From Nakamurella sp. A5-74 (GTDB lineage: Bacteria; Actinomycetota; Actinomycetes; Mycobacteriales; Nakamurellaceae), in NCBI RefSeq assembly GCF_040438885.1, contig NZ_CP159218.1, forward strand, positions 3,038,001 to 3,102,000: a stretch of DNA of 64,000 nt. Direction: 5' to 3'. Numbering within the stretch: position 1 is the stretch's first letter; each line of letters opens with the position of its first letter. Positions 34,831 through 42,733 of the stretch are shown here, one piece after another. The position numbers and the translations under genes are program-made. The notes below the pieces were generated by a model. It was not told the DNA's origin. It worked only from the letters and a program-made list of their open reading frames with translations, and did no database searches.

Positions 34831-35076
34831 AGCCAGCCGGGTGACCCCCGTCCCGGGGTCGAGGCCGTCCTCCAGGTACTGGCCGAGCAGCACCCGCCGA
34901 CCCGACTGGTGCTCGGCGGTGCGGGCTTCGACGCCGTCACCGAGACGCTCGTGTCGAAGCTGGCGGACATCCGTTCCCACGAGGCGTTGAGCAGGTCGAG
35001 CGACTTCCCGCCGGATGGCGACAGGCCGGTCGAGCGCCGGGCCCGCGGCGGTGCGTCAGGAACAATGAACGCATGA
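34831..35076 (+). pseudogene. C-terminal fragment of a short-chain dehydrogenase/reductase
   Basis: One frame reads QPGDPRPGVEAVLQVLAEQ, then PPTRLVLGGAGFDAVTETL, VSKLADIRSHEALSRSSDF and PPDGDRPVE. This is the C-terminal end of actinobacterial SDR oxidoreductases (pattern DPxRAxEAxLxxLxxxxPPxRLxLG... SRSTDF). No Rossmann motif, catalytic YxxxK or start codon precedes it; upstream is the broken 5' end of merR. A deletion joining the two genes near 34820-34830 explains both losses. The frame ends in the ATGA of the TerD gene. Confidence 0.65.
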
Positions 35077-36461
35077 GCCAACTCGACAAGGGTGCCAACC
35101 GTCCACTCACCGCGTTGCGACCGGACATCGTGGTCATCGGCGCCCAACGCGGGACGGTCGACCTGCTGGTCCTGCAGCTGACCGACGCGCGCAAGGTCCG
35201 CAGCGACGACGATCTGGTGTTCTGGGGGGCGACCCGGTCCCGAGAGGGGGCCGTCGAGCTCACCGCCGGCGATCGCGCCACCATCGACCTGACCGCGGTC
35301 CCACAGGATGTGTCGGTGCTCGCGGTTGCGGTCGCCATGGACGACGCCGCTCCCGGTTCGCTGGCCTCGGTCGCCGGCCTCGCGGTGACGGTCGGTGACA
35401 CCGAACCGGTCTCCGCCGCCGCCAGCGGCCTCAGCGACGAGCGGGCAGCGGTGCTGGTCGAGCTGTATCGCAGGGACGGCGGCTGGAAGGTCCGCAACGT
35501 CTCCGCCGGCTGGTCGGGTGGCCTGTCCGCCCTGGTCACCGAACACGGCGTCACCCTGGACGACAGCGCCGCCGCAGCACCCCCACCGGCAGCAGTCCCA
35601 GCAGCCCCGCCAATGCCCGTCGCTCCCCCGATGCCGCCGCCCCCCGCACCCGGCACCGCAGTGAACTTCCCGCCCCCCTCCGCGCAGCTGCCGCCGCCGA
35701 CCGGACCGGCCATCGACGCACCGCCGCCGGTGTCGTTCCCACCCCCGTCGCAGCCGGCCCCCGTAACCCCTGCTCCCGGAGGTGGGCAGCAACGGGTCGA
35801 CCTGGGCAAGCGGAACGGCGCGATCAACCTGACCAAGGGTCAGCGCGTCGAGATCGACTCGTCGGAGCTGATCGTCGCCTCGATCACCTGGCCACCGGCC
35901 ACCGACTACGACGTCTTCGCCCTCATCCGCTACCGCGACGGCCGGACCGAGGCGGTCTCGGCGTTCGGCACCAGCGACGACCCGAAGTTCAGCCTGGCTT
36001 CCGCCGACGGATCGGTCCGGCACCTGGGTGACGTAGGTAGGTCCGGCCCGGCCGGCGGCCGCAAGAAGAGCTCATGGTTCGGCGGCGGGAAGGCCGCCGC
36101 TTCCGGCGAGCCGGCACCGATGGCGGTGGAGCGCATCGAGATCCGTCCGCATGCCCAGATCGCCGCGATCGTGCCGGTGGCCTACTCGGCGCAGTCCAAC
36201 GGTACCGGCTCCTTCCGCCGCTATCAGGTGTCGATGTCTCTGGACAACGGCCGCGGGACGACGGTGCAGGTCGACGCCACCAACGCCGACGCGAACGACC
36301 AGATCTACAGCTGCGTGCCCGGGATCATCCTGATCACCGACAGCGGCGTGGTGATCGACTCGCTGGAGCTGTACTCGGCGCCCGGATCCGAGCGGCGTCC
36401 GACGATCGGCCCCGACCTCTCCGTCCAGATGGACACCGGAGCGACGAACCTCTACAAGTGA
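35073..36461 (+). CDS. Double TerD-domain protein with proline-rich linker
   Basis: A 462-residue protein. TerD domain 1 covers about residues 1-165 (DKGANRPLTALRPDIVVIGA, DDLVFWGATRSREGAVEL, ELYRRDGGWKVRNVSAGW). Residues 168-240 are Pro/Ala-rich. Domain 2 covers 245-460 (VDLGKRNGAINLTKGQRVEI, ITWPPATDYDVFALIRYRDG, VIDSLELYSAPGSERRPTIG). TerD domains bind calcium and occur in tellurite and stress-response systems. No other ter genes are nearby, so a solitary stress protein is likely. AACAAT lies 6 nt before the ATG. The 3' end overlaps btuD by 10 bp. Confidence 0.88.
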   Translation: MSQLDKGANRPLTALRPDIVVIGAQRGTVDLLVLQLTDARKVRSDDDLVFWGATRSREGAVELTAGDRATIDLTAVPQDVSVLAVAVAMDDAAPGSLASVAGLAVTVGDTEPVSAAASGLSDERAAVLVELYRRDGGWKVRNVSAGWSGGLSALVTEHGVTLDDSAAAAPPPAAVPAAPPMPVAPPMPPPPAPGTAVNFPPPSAQLPPPTGPAIDAPPPVSFPPPSQPAPVTPAPGGGQQRVDLGKRNGAINLTKGQRVEIDSSELIVASITWPPATDYDVFALIRYRDGRTEAVSAFGTSDDPKFSLASADGSVRHLGDVGRSGPAGGRKKSSWFGGGKAAASGEPAPMAVERIEIRPHAQIAAIVPVAYSAQSNGTGSFRRYQVSMSLDNGRGTTVQVDATNADANDQIYSCVPGIILITDSGVVIDSLELYSAPGSERRPTIGPDLSVQMDTGATNLYK

Positions 36462-37243
36462 GGCTGTGACGAGTGTGGCCGGCGCAGTCGGAAGATCCCC
36501 ACCTCGCTGTCGAACTCCACCACCCCGGTGGCGAAGGCCGGGCCGATCACGTTCTGCCGCAACGCATCCACCGTTCCGGTCCGGAGCACCCGGCCGTCGA
36601 TGACCCACCCGTCCTGACCGGCCCGCAGCGCTGCCTCGACGTCGTGGGTGGACACCAGGACAGGGATCGAGCGGTCCTCGGCGATCCTACGGAGCACGGC
36701 CAACAGCTCGATCCGGCCAGGCGCGTCCAGGAACGCGCTGGGCTCGTCGAGCACCAGCAATGCCGGATCCTGGGCCAGCGCCCTGGCGATCAGGATGCGC
36801 TGTCGTTGACCGTCGCTCATCTCCGCCAGCGGAACGTCGGCGAGCGACTCCGCGTGCAGCGCCGACAGTGCGCGCTCGACGGCCGCGCGGTCCTCCGCGC
36901 GCAGGATGCCGGCCGCACCGGTGTACGGCCGACGACCCAGCGCCACCACCTCGCCGCCGCGGAGCAGTCCTGGGTCGAACCTGTCGGTCAGCACCACCGC
37001 CAGCGAACGGGCCCTGGCACGCGGGCCCATCGCGGCCAGCGGGGCACCGTCCAGGGTTGCCGATCCACCCAGTGCCGGTTGCAGAGCGGCAATCGTCCGC
37101 AGCAGGGTCGACTTGCCGGAACCGTTGGGCCCCAACAGCACCGTCACCCTGCCCGGATGCGCTGTCGTGGTGATCGGCGGCAGCAGCGGAACCCGCCGGT
37201 AGCCGATTACCAGCTCCTGCAGGACCAGTCCCGCGCCGCTCAT
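36452..37243 (-). CDS. btuD: ABC transporter ATP-binding protein, cobalamin type
   Basis: A 263-residue ABC ATPase of the FecE/BtuD group. Walker A is LLGPNGSGKSTLLRT, the signature is MSDGQRQRILIARAL (a variant of LSGGQ), Walker B is LLVLDEPSAFLDAPG, and the switch His is in STHDVEA. It powers import through the BtuC-like permease, whose stop overlaps its ATG (ATGA). The cobalamin riboswitch upstream of the operon indicates vitamin B12 or a related corrinoid as the substrate; alone, the protein would look like a siderophore ATPase. Confidence 0.88.
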   Translation of the reverse strand: MSGAGLVLQELVIGYRRVPLLPPITTTAHPGRVTVLLGPNGSGKSTLLRTIAALQPALGGSATLDGAPLAAMGPRARARSLAVVLTDRFDPGLLRGGEVVALGRRPYTGAAGILRAEDRAAVERALSALHAESLADVPLAEMSDGQRQRILIARALAQDPALLVLDEPSAFLDAPGRIELLAVLRRIAEDRSIPVLVSTHDVEAALRAGQDGWVIDGRVLRTGTVDALRQNVIGPAFATGVVEFDSEVGIFRLRRPHSSQPHL

Positions 37244-38337
37244 CCGCCGGCCCCGAGGGTGCGGTTCCGGATCAGCAGAGCGATGACCACCGGCGCCCCG
37301 AGCACCGCGGTGACGACGTTCAACGGGATCGTGCCCGCCGTACCCGGCAGCGCGGCGATGACCCCGCAGAGCACGCAGACGACCGCACCGAGCAGCGCAC
37401 AGAAGGGCACCATGATCCGGTGATCCGCCTGTCGCAGCAGCATTCTCGCCAGATGCGGGACCGCGAGACCCAGGAAGGCGATCGGACCGCAGAACGCCGT
37501 GACCCCGCCGCAGATCACCGAGGTCGCCACGATCGCCACCACCCGAACCCCGCGGACCCGCACGCCCATGGTCCTGGCGTAGCGCTCCCCGAGCACCAGT
37601 GCGTTCAGCGACGGGGACAACAGCACCGCCAGCACCAACCCGATCCCCACGACGGGACCGAGCACCACCAGGTCACCCAGATACGTGCCGTCCAGCGAAC
37701 CCAGCGACCACAGCACGTACTTCTGCAGCCGCACCGGATCCGCGAAGGCCAGCAGCAATGAGACCGCCGCGCCGACGGCAGCGCCGATCATCACTCCGAT
37801 GACGAGCAGCGAGACCACCGAGGAGATCCATCGGCCGGCGAGCAGCACGACACCCATCACCACCAGAGCGCCGGTCATCGCGGCGGCGGTAGTCCCCCAG
37901 CGCCCGAACACGCCGAATGTGGAGACGAAGGCGACCGCGGCATTTCCGGTGCCGAGCACCGACACCGCCACTCCGAGGCCGGCTCCCGAGGAGACACCCA
38001 AGATGTACGGGTCGGCCAGCGGGTTGGCGAACAACGTCTGCATGACGAGGCCGACCACCGCGAGCCCGGCCCCCGCCAGCACCCCGGTGAGGGCACGCGG
38101 CAGGTGGAACTGCTCGATCAAGCCCCGCGCCGGGTCGTCAGCAGGCAGCGATCCGGTCAACCATCGCAGGACGTCCCGCACCGGTACCGTCTCAGAACCG
38201 ACCACCAGCGCCGTCCCCAGCACCAGTACCAGCAGGACGGTCACCGCGGCGAATGCGATCACCGTCCGGCGGCGTCGGTGGACGGCCAGCACGCTCAGCT
38301 CGCGCGGCTCCCCGTCCACCGCGCCGACGGTCGTCAT
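37240..38337 (-). CDS. btuC: FecCD-family ABC permease, cobalamin type
   Basis: A 365-residue permease with about ten membrane helices. FHLPRALTGVLAGAGLAVVG, GLVMQTLFANPLADPYILGV and SGAGLGVAV are the FecCD/BtuC signature. The ATPase contact loop is near MGVRVRGVRVVA, and CGPIAFLGLAVPHLARMLLR is also conserved. The ATG at 38337 lies 8 nt after the btuF stop without its own ribosome-binding site, so translation is coupled. B12 specificity is inferred from the riboswitch. Confidence 0.88.
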   Translation of the reverse strand: MTTVGAVDGEPRELSVLAVHRRRRTVIAFAAVTVLLVLVLGTALVVGSETVPVRDVLRWLTGSLPADDPARGLIEQFHLPRALTGVLAGAGLAVVGLVMQTLFANPLADPYILGVSSGAGLGVAVSVLGTGNAAVAFVSTFGVFGRWGTTAAAMTGALVVMGVVLLAGRWISSVVSLLVIGVMIGAAVGAAVSLLLAFADPVRLQKYVLWSLGSLDGTYLGDLVVLGPVVGIGLVLAVLLSPSLNALVLGERYARTMGVRVRGVRVVAIVATSVICGGVTAFCGPIAFLGLAVPHLARMLLRQADHRIMVPFCALLGAVVCVLCGVIAALPGTAGTIPLNVVTAVLGAPVVIALLIRNRTLGAGG

Positions 38338-38345
38338 GACAGGAG

Positions 38346-39749
38346 TCAGCTCAGCCGCTGGTAGAAGGTGAAGGTGTGCTCCGGCAGCAGATCCGGGTGC
38401 ACGATCGCGATCAGGTCCGCCAGCGCGAGGTCGACGCGCAGCCCGCCGAGCTCGTAGTAGGGATTGCCACCGGCAGCGGTCACGCCCTTGATCGGGTTCC
38501 ACACCTGGTGGGTGCTGAAGGCCGCGAACCGGGCGAACCGGGGATCCTCCTTCAGCGCATCGCTCTCGCTGGTCCACGTGGTCGAGGCGATCCACACCGG
38601 CGCCTTCGCGGAGGTCGCGAAGACCTTCTCGAAAGACGTCTTGACGCTGCCGGTGACCCCGTCCTGGGAGTTGGCGGTGCGGGCGCCCGCGTCGGCCAAC
38701 AGCTGCTGCTTGTTGGACTTGCCGCCCGGCACGTACCACTCACCCTGGTAGGGCTGGTTCGGAACGACGAGCACCTTGTCCGCGGACTTCGTCAGCGCGA
38801 CCAGCCGTTGGTACTCGGCGGCGATGGCGTCGAACTCGGCAGTGGCAGCGGATTCGGTGCCGGTCAGTGCGCCGAAGAACTTGATCCACTCTGCCTGGCC
38901 CAGCGGGGTCAACTCCTGCGCATCCAGGTCCTGCAGGACCGGGATGCCGGCCCCCTCCAGCTTGCCGTCGGCCGCGTCGGCGAAGCCGCCACCGATCAGC
39001 ACCTGCGGCTTGCCGGTGATGACGGTCTCGGCGTCGATGGTTCCGGTGGGCGCGAACTCCACCGGCTTGTTCTTCGAGAAGTACTGCAGCACAGCGGGTT
39101 CGGACACGAATGCTGCCGACGAAACGCCGCCGACGGTGTTCAGCCTGTCGAGTGCGACGAGGCTGGGCAGGTGGGTGGTGGAGGCAGAGTAGAGCTTCGT
39201 CACCGGGGTGGTGACGAGCTGCGCGTCGGCGAGATCGCCGCTCAGCGCGGGCTTCGGAGCCCCGCAGCGCACCAGGACATACGTCTCGGCCGTGCCACCG
39301 GGCGGCGTGACGGTCAGTACCTGGAACGACTTGCGGTAGCTGATCTGCAGGGCGCTGGAGTACTCGATGCTGAGCTTGGTGGGGAAGTAGTCGGTCGCTG
39401 CGTCGTAGTGCTCGATGCAGCCCTTCGCATCGAGACCCGGCACTGCCGAGCCGTTGCTGGATGGGCTGGTGCTCGACGAAGACGGGCTCGACGAAACCGG
39501 GCTCGAAGCTGCGCTGCTGCTCGGTGCGGACGAGACCGCGCTCGACGAGACGGCACTCGAGGCCGCGCTGCTGCTCGGTGCGGACGAGACGGCACTCGAG
39601 GCTGCGCTGCTGCTGGGAGCGGCTGGGGAACTGCTGCACCCGGCGAGCACCAGCGCCGCGGACACCAGCGCGAGGCCGGGCACGACGAGGCGCCGGCGGC
39701 GGCGGGACGGGGTCGGTGGATGGGCGCGGTCGAGGGGGCTGCTGGTCAC
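38346..39749 (-). CDS. btuF: Cobalamin-type ABC transporter substrate-binding lipoprotein
   Basis: A 467-residue lipoprotein. The signal segment is SRRRRRLVVPGLALVSAALV, followed by the lipobox LAGC. Residues 38-95 are a Ser/Ala/Pro repeat linker. The helical-backbone binding fold (peripla_BP_2) follows, with GKPQVLIGGGFADAADG and WIKFFGALTG. GTG at 39749 was chosen because it gives a normal lipoprotein signal and has AGGAG 8 nt upstream; the open frame further upstream is riboswitch sequence. It binds corrinoid outside the membrane and delivers it to BtuC. Some FecB-like proteins of this group bind siderophores instead. Confidence 0.86.
   Translation of the reverse strand: MTSSPLDRAHPPTPSRRRRRLVVPGLALVSAALVLAGCSSSPAAPSSSAASSAVSSAPSSSAASSAVSSSAVSSAPSSSAASSPVSSSPSSSSTSPSSNGSAVPGLDAKGCIEHYDAATDYFPTKLSIEYSSALQISYRKSFQVLTVTPPGGTAETYVLVRCGAPKPALSGDLADAQLVTTPVTKLYSASTTHLPSLVALDRLNTVGGVSSAAFVSEPAVLQYFSKNKPVEFAPTGTIDAETVITGKPQVLIGGGFADAADGKLEGAGIPVLQDLDAQELTPLGQAEWIKFFGALTGTESAATAEFDAIAAEYQRLVALTKSADKVLVVPNQPYQGEWYVPGGKSNKQQLLADAGARTANSQDGVTGSVKTSFEKVFATSAKAPVWIASTTWTSESDALKEDPRFARFAAFSTHQVWNPIKGVTAAGGNPYYELGGLRVDLALADLIAIVHPDLLPEHTFTFYQRLS
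39480..39630 (-). repeat. Serine/alanine linker repeats within btuF
   Basis: The segment GCTGCGCTGCTGCTCGGTGC and its flanks recur three times in plus-strand orientation (about 39505, 39556, 39598). They encode SSAPSSSAASSAVSS-type units and are the likely source of length variation in the lipoprotein linker. Confidence 0.7.
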
Positions 39750-39845
39750 GGGTAGGACTCCTGGGGCTGCGCTCCGGGGGTTCGGATCCAGCAGGCGCGG
39801 GCACACGACCGGACGCCCACGGTCGTCCCTCGCGACCCCGAACGA

Positions 39846-39864
39846 GCGGTGCCGGTGGCACCGC
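39846..39864 (-). promoter_or_regulatory. Hairpin between cobalamin riboswitch and btuF
   Basis: GCGGTGCC and GGCACCGC form a perfect 8-bp stem with a 3-nt loop directly after the aptamer. It is a candidate part of the expression platform. Confidence 0.45.
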
Positions 39865-39867
39865 ACC

Positions 39868-40050
39868 GAAGGCAGGTCTTCGGACTCCCGGGCGGGCGAC
39901 GACATGCCGTCGCTGTCCTACTGCCGTCGCTTCCCAGGCCGTGCAGCCCAGTGCTTCTGAGACGGGTTCGTTCCCGGTCACCGCTGCGGGGCAGTCCCGG
40001 ATTCGCACCGGGTTCCCTGTTGTCCCGCCACACGTGGCGGACCTCCAGCA
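39868..40050 (-). ncRNA. Cobalamin riboswitch
   Basis: On the minus strand the order of conserved blocks is that of the B12 aptamer: ACAGGGAACCCGGTGCGAAT, CCGGGACTGCCCCGCAGCGG, TGACCGGGAACGA, CACTGGGCTGC, CTGGGAAGCGACGG, and the B12 box GAGTCCGAAGACCTGCC. Binding of adenosylcobalamin would lower btuFCD expression. The aptamer ends about 120 nt before the btuF GTG. The gap 39750-40079 holds only this element and its expression platform. This fixes the transporter's substrate as a corrinoid. Confidence 0.93.
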
Positions 40051-40079
40051 CGCTCACCCTACCGCCGCGGTGATCGGCG

Positions 40080-41048
40080 TCAGCGCCACCCGACGAACAG
40101 CGCGATGGTGGGGACGGCGAGCAGCAGGAGTGCTGCGACGACGACGAGCAGCGATCCCCATCGCGGCAGTGGGTGCGGGGGTTGCAGTCGACGCACCCGC
40201 GCCGCGACGGTCGAGTCGGCACCGGCCGTCCAGGCGGCACTCGACCCCGGATCGCCGAGCTGGACGTTCTTCGTCGGGTCGCCGGAATCGGCCAGCACCA
40301 CGGCGGCGATGGCCGACGCCACGGTCTGCGGACCGACGGTCCTGGCCGCCAGGTCGTCGGCCTGCATCTCCACCAACGCACGCACAGCGACCCTGGCAGC
40401 ACGCATTCCCGGCACCGGCAGGGCCGTCGCCCAGGCCTGGAACGGAACCAGCAGCAGGTCGTGCCGCACGCTCAGGTGGGCTCGCTCGTGCGCGAGCACG
40501 GCCAGCAGCTGCCGATCCGTGAGCAGATCCATCAGTCCGGCAGTGAGCACCAGCCGACTGCGCCGCCCCGGCACGGTCCAGGCCAGCGGTGCCTGCTCGT
40601 CCAGCACCCTGACCGCGGCGTCCTGCGCGCCACTCGGACCGGAAATCAGATCCAGCACCGCGCGATGCTGTCGGCGTCGGCGTTGCGCGCGCACGATCGT
40701 CACGAGCAGCACCGTCAGCAGGTGGCCGGCGAACGCCACAGCCATCACGAACAACACGATGCGCGCGCCGTCCAGACCGCGAAAACCGTTACCTGTCAAC
40801 AGGTTCCGCACCCCGGTGGCGAACGCTGGTGGCAGCTGCCGGCCCAGCGGTTCGGTTGCCATCACCAGCGCGGCACCGGTGAGCGACAGACCAGCACACA
40901 GACACACCGCCTGCCACAGCAGCAGCGCCGCCGTCGGCGCCCGACTCACCCAGCGTGCCCGGGCGAGCAGGATGCTGCCCGGAGCCGCCGCCGCCACGCC
41001 CGCAACCGCAAGCGCGGTCGCGAGAACGGGTGCGGGCAGCGAACTCAT
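40080..41048 (-). CDS. M56-family membrane metallopeptidase (BlaR1/MecR1-like)
   Basis: A 322-residue protein with about four to five membrane helices. The zinc site is HERAH in VLAHERAHLSVRHDLLLVPF, with a distal Glu in ALVEMQADDLAART. It lacks the extracellular beta-lactam sensor domain of BlaR1, like most actinobacterial M56 proteins paired with BlaI. It probably cleaves or inactivates the BlaI-like repressor whose gene ends 85 bp upstream on the same strand. The signal sensed is unknown. Confidence 0.87.
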   Translation of the reverse strand: MSSLPAPVLATALAVAGVAAAAPGSILLARARWVSRAPTAALLLWQAVCLCAGLSLTGAALVMATEPLGRQLPPAFATGVRNLLTGNGFRGLDGARIVLFVMAVAFAGHLLTVLLVTIVRAQRRRRQHRAVLDLISGPSGAQDAAVRVLDEQAPLAWTVPGRRSRLVLTAGLMDLLTDRQLLAVLAHERAHLSVRHDLLLVPFQAWATALPVPGMRAARVAVRALVEMQADDLAARTVGPQTVASAIAAVVLADSGDPTKNVQLGDPGSSAAWTAGADSTVAARVRRLQPPHPLPRWGSLLVVVAALLLLAVPTIALFVGWR

Positions 41049-41132
41049 CCGCTCATCTTCACCTGCGGTCGAGGAGATGAATGCCCGACGAGCCCGACGG
41101 ATCCCGCCGGCGCAACCACCGACCCGGCCGGT

Positions 41133-41480
41133 TCAGCGCTCGTCGAGCGCGCGGCGCAACGCCGCCAGGTCGGTATCGGAGACCGTCCCGACGAAATGCA
41201 CCAGCGCATCCTGGCGATCACCTGCGTCTTGGAGGACCTGGTGCATCAGCTGGGCCGAGTGCTCGGCGCGGGTGGCTGTGGCGCGGTAGGTGTGGGCGCG
41301 ACCGTCGCGGGACCTCGTCACCAGACCCTTGTCCTCGAGCCGGGTCAACACGGTCAACACGGTCGTGAGCGCCAGACCACGATCGGCGAGTGCGTCGGCA
41401 ACCGCACGAGCGGTGACATCGCCGCGGGCGTCCCAGAGCACGTCGATCACCGCACGCTCGAGTTCACCGCGTCGCGTCAT
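41133..41480 (-). CDS. BlaI/MecI/CopY-family transcriptional repressor
   Basis: A 115-residue winged-helix repressor. RRGELERAVIDVLWDARGDV and VLTVLTRLEDKGLVTRSRDG are the family DNA-binding region, and the C-terminal helices (DAGDRQDALVHFVGTV, LAALRRAL) dimerise. It probably represses its own operon with the M56 peptidase through the palindrome at 41509-41525, which overlaps a TAGAAT -10 box. Which stress relieves it is unknown; no beta-lactamase gene is nearby. Confidence 0.88.
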   Translation of the reverse strand: MTRRGELERAVIDVLWDARGDVTARAVADALADRGLALTTVLTVLTRLEDKGLVTRSRDGRAHTYRATATRAEHSAQLMHQVLQDAGDRQDALVHFVGTVSDTDLAALRRALDER

Positions 41481-41508
41481 GGTCCACCTTTCGTCCGACT
41501 CCTGGAGA

Positions 41509-41525
41509 TTCTACCAACCGTAGAA
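41509..41525. promoter_or_regulatory. BlaI-type operator overlapping the blaI -10 box
   Basis: TTCTACCAACCGTAGAA is a palindrome with perfect 6-bp arms and a 5-nt centre, 29 nt upstream of the repressor start. On the minus strand TAGAAT (41508-41513) within it is a plausible -10 box. The position and form fit autorepression by the BlaI-like protein. Confidence 0.65.
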
Positions 41526-41872
41526 CAGAGTCGGATCGCGTGTTCGCCCAGCGCGAAGACGGGGCGCATCCAGGGGTCGACGTGGTTGCACCTGGCAGGA
41601 TGGAGCAATCGGGTCACCACTCGGTATCGAAGCTCTACCAGGACCAGTCGAGCCTGCAGCTGTTGGATCACGGATCGGGAACACTCCGGCGCGCAGTGCG
41701 TCGCAGGACCAGATCTCGGGCACTGTGGGATCAGCAGGACCGAATGGTGAGGCGGAACGGTCGGCACGGAAGTGTCCGAGACCGCCGCGGAACCGAAGCA
41801 GTCACCGCGAGATGTAGTGACCACGAAGTGCGTGACCACCAGTGTGGTGGCCACGGATGATGGGAGGACGTC
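41526..41872. other. Gene-free stretch upstream of the DUF7455 gene
   Basis: These 347 bp hold no supported gene. Near the right end, GTGACCACGAAGTGCGTGAC overlaps a run of repeated GTGACCAC and GTGGTGGCCAC elements (about 41817-41856) that may be a protein-binding region for the downstream gene. GGGAGG precedes the ATG at 41873. Confidence 0.5.
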
Positions 41873-42064
41873 ATGACCGCAACCCTCACCGCCGCGACAG
41901 CTCTCTCCGCCACCGATCGTTGTGATCGCTGCGGAGCGGCCGCCGCTGTCCGCGCCGTCCTGAACTCGGGTGGCGAGCTGCTCTTCTGCGGCCACCACGC
42001 CCAGGAGTACTCGGCCAAGCTCACCGAGCTCGACGCCCAGATGCACGACTCCCGGGCGAACTGA
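41873..42064 (+). CDS. Small DUF7455-type zinc-binding protein
   Basis: A 63-residue protein. Residues 15-42 have CDRCGAAAAVRAVLNSG, then ELLFCGHHAQEYS; the CxxC and CxHH probably bind zinc. The rest is a short helix. This small family is widespread in actinobacteria and is sometimes found with sigB-region genes; the function is unknown. GGGAGG gives a strong ribosome-binding site, and a hairpin terminator follows, so it is a separate transcription unit. Confidence 0.82.
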   Translation: MTATLTAATALSATDRCDRCGAAAAVRAVLNSGGELLFCGHHAQEYSAKLTELDAQMHDSRAN

Positions 42065-42099
42065 CGTCCTGGTTCGACCGAACATCCCCCGTCCGGCGC

Positions 42100-42130
42100 A
42101 GGGCGATCCACGTACGTCGTGGGTCGCCCT
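42100..42130 (+). terminator. Hairpin terminator after the DUF7455 gene
   Basis: AGGGCGATCCACG pairs with CGTGGGTCGCCCT (12 of 13 bp) around a 5-nt loop, 36 nt after the stop, followed by TCGTCG. Confidence 0.65.
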
Positions 42131-42216
42131 TCGTCGTACCGGGCGCAGATTTGCGATGATGACGGGGTGACAGCGCACCGCACCCCCACCGCGACCCTCG
42201 GAGTGGAAGTCGCGCC

Positions 42217-42702
42217 ATGACGCTGCTCACTGCGCGCCGGGTGACAGTGCGGCCCGACTTCCTCGCCGCGATGATGCTGGTGCTCGGCGGCGGAGCCGGC
42301 CTGATCAGCGTGCTGCTGCCATGGATGACGCGGCGCGAGATCGGCTCGTCGATGTCCGGCTGGACGTACGTCACCCTCGGCCTGTCCTCCGGTGCCGGCG
42401 GCGACACCGGGCAGACGGTGTCCGCCTACGGCGTGCTGGGCATCGCGGTGGCCGGCGGCGCCTGCATCCTGCTCGGCCTGTCCACCCTGCTGCCGATCAC
42501 CCACCAACCGCTGGGTGCCATCTCGTTGATGCTCGGTCTCGCGGTGATCGGAGCCGTGCTCTGGTGGTCGCAGGAGAACCAACGGTCGGCCGGTGGCTTC
42601 GGCGCCCTGTTCGACCAGCTCGGACCCGGCTGGTTCGTGGCGGCCGCCGCCGGTCCGCTGATCCTCATCGGGGCGATCCGCGCGCTGTCCCGCAGCGACT
42701 GA
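42217..42702 (+). CDS. Small four-helix membrane protein, unknown function
   Basis: A 161-residue protein with about four hydrophobic segments: FLAAMMLVLGGGAGLISVLL, AYGVLGIAVAGGACILLGLS, LGAISLMLGLAVIGAVLWW and GWFVAAAAGPLILIGAIRAL. Between the first two lies a polar loop (WTYVTLGLSSGAGGDTGQTV). No family function is recognised. GGAGTGGAAG precedes the ATG. Convergent with the helicase gene. Confidence 0.7.
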   Translation: MTLLTARRVTVRPDFLAAMMLVLGGGAGLISVLLPWMTRREIGSSMSGWTYVTLGLSSGAGGDTGQTVSAYGVLGIAVAGGACILLGLSTLLPITHQPLGAISLMLGLAVIGAVLWWSQENQRSAGGFGALFDQLGPGWFVAAAAGPLILIGAIRALSRSD

Positions 42703-42733
42703 CCGCAGCGCCGCCGCACCGCAGCACCGCCGA

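Noticed and set aside
39750-39905. N-terminal extension of BtuF from 39905
   Set aside because: The sequence is the cobalamin aptamer and its platform; the lipoprotein signal and ribosome-binding site point to 39749.
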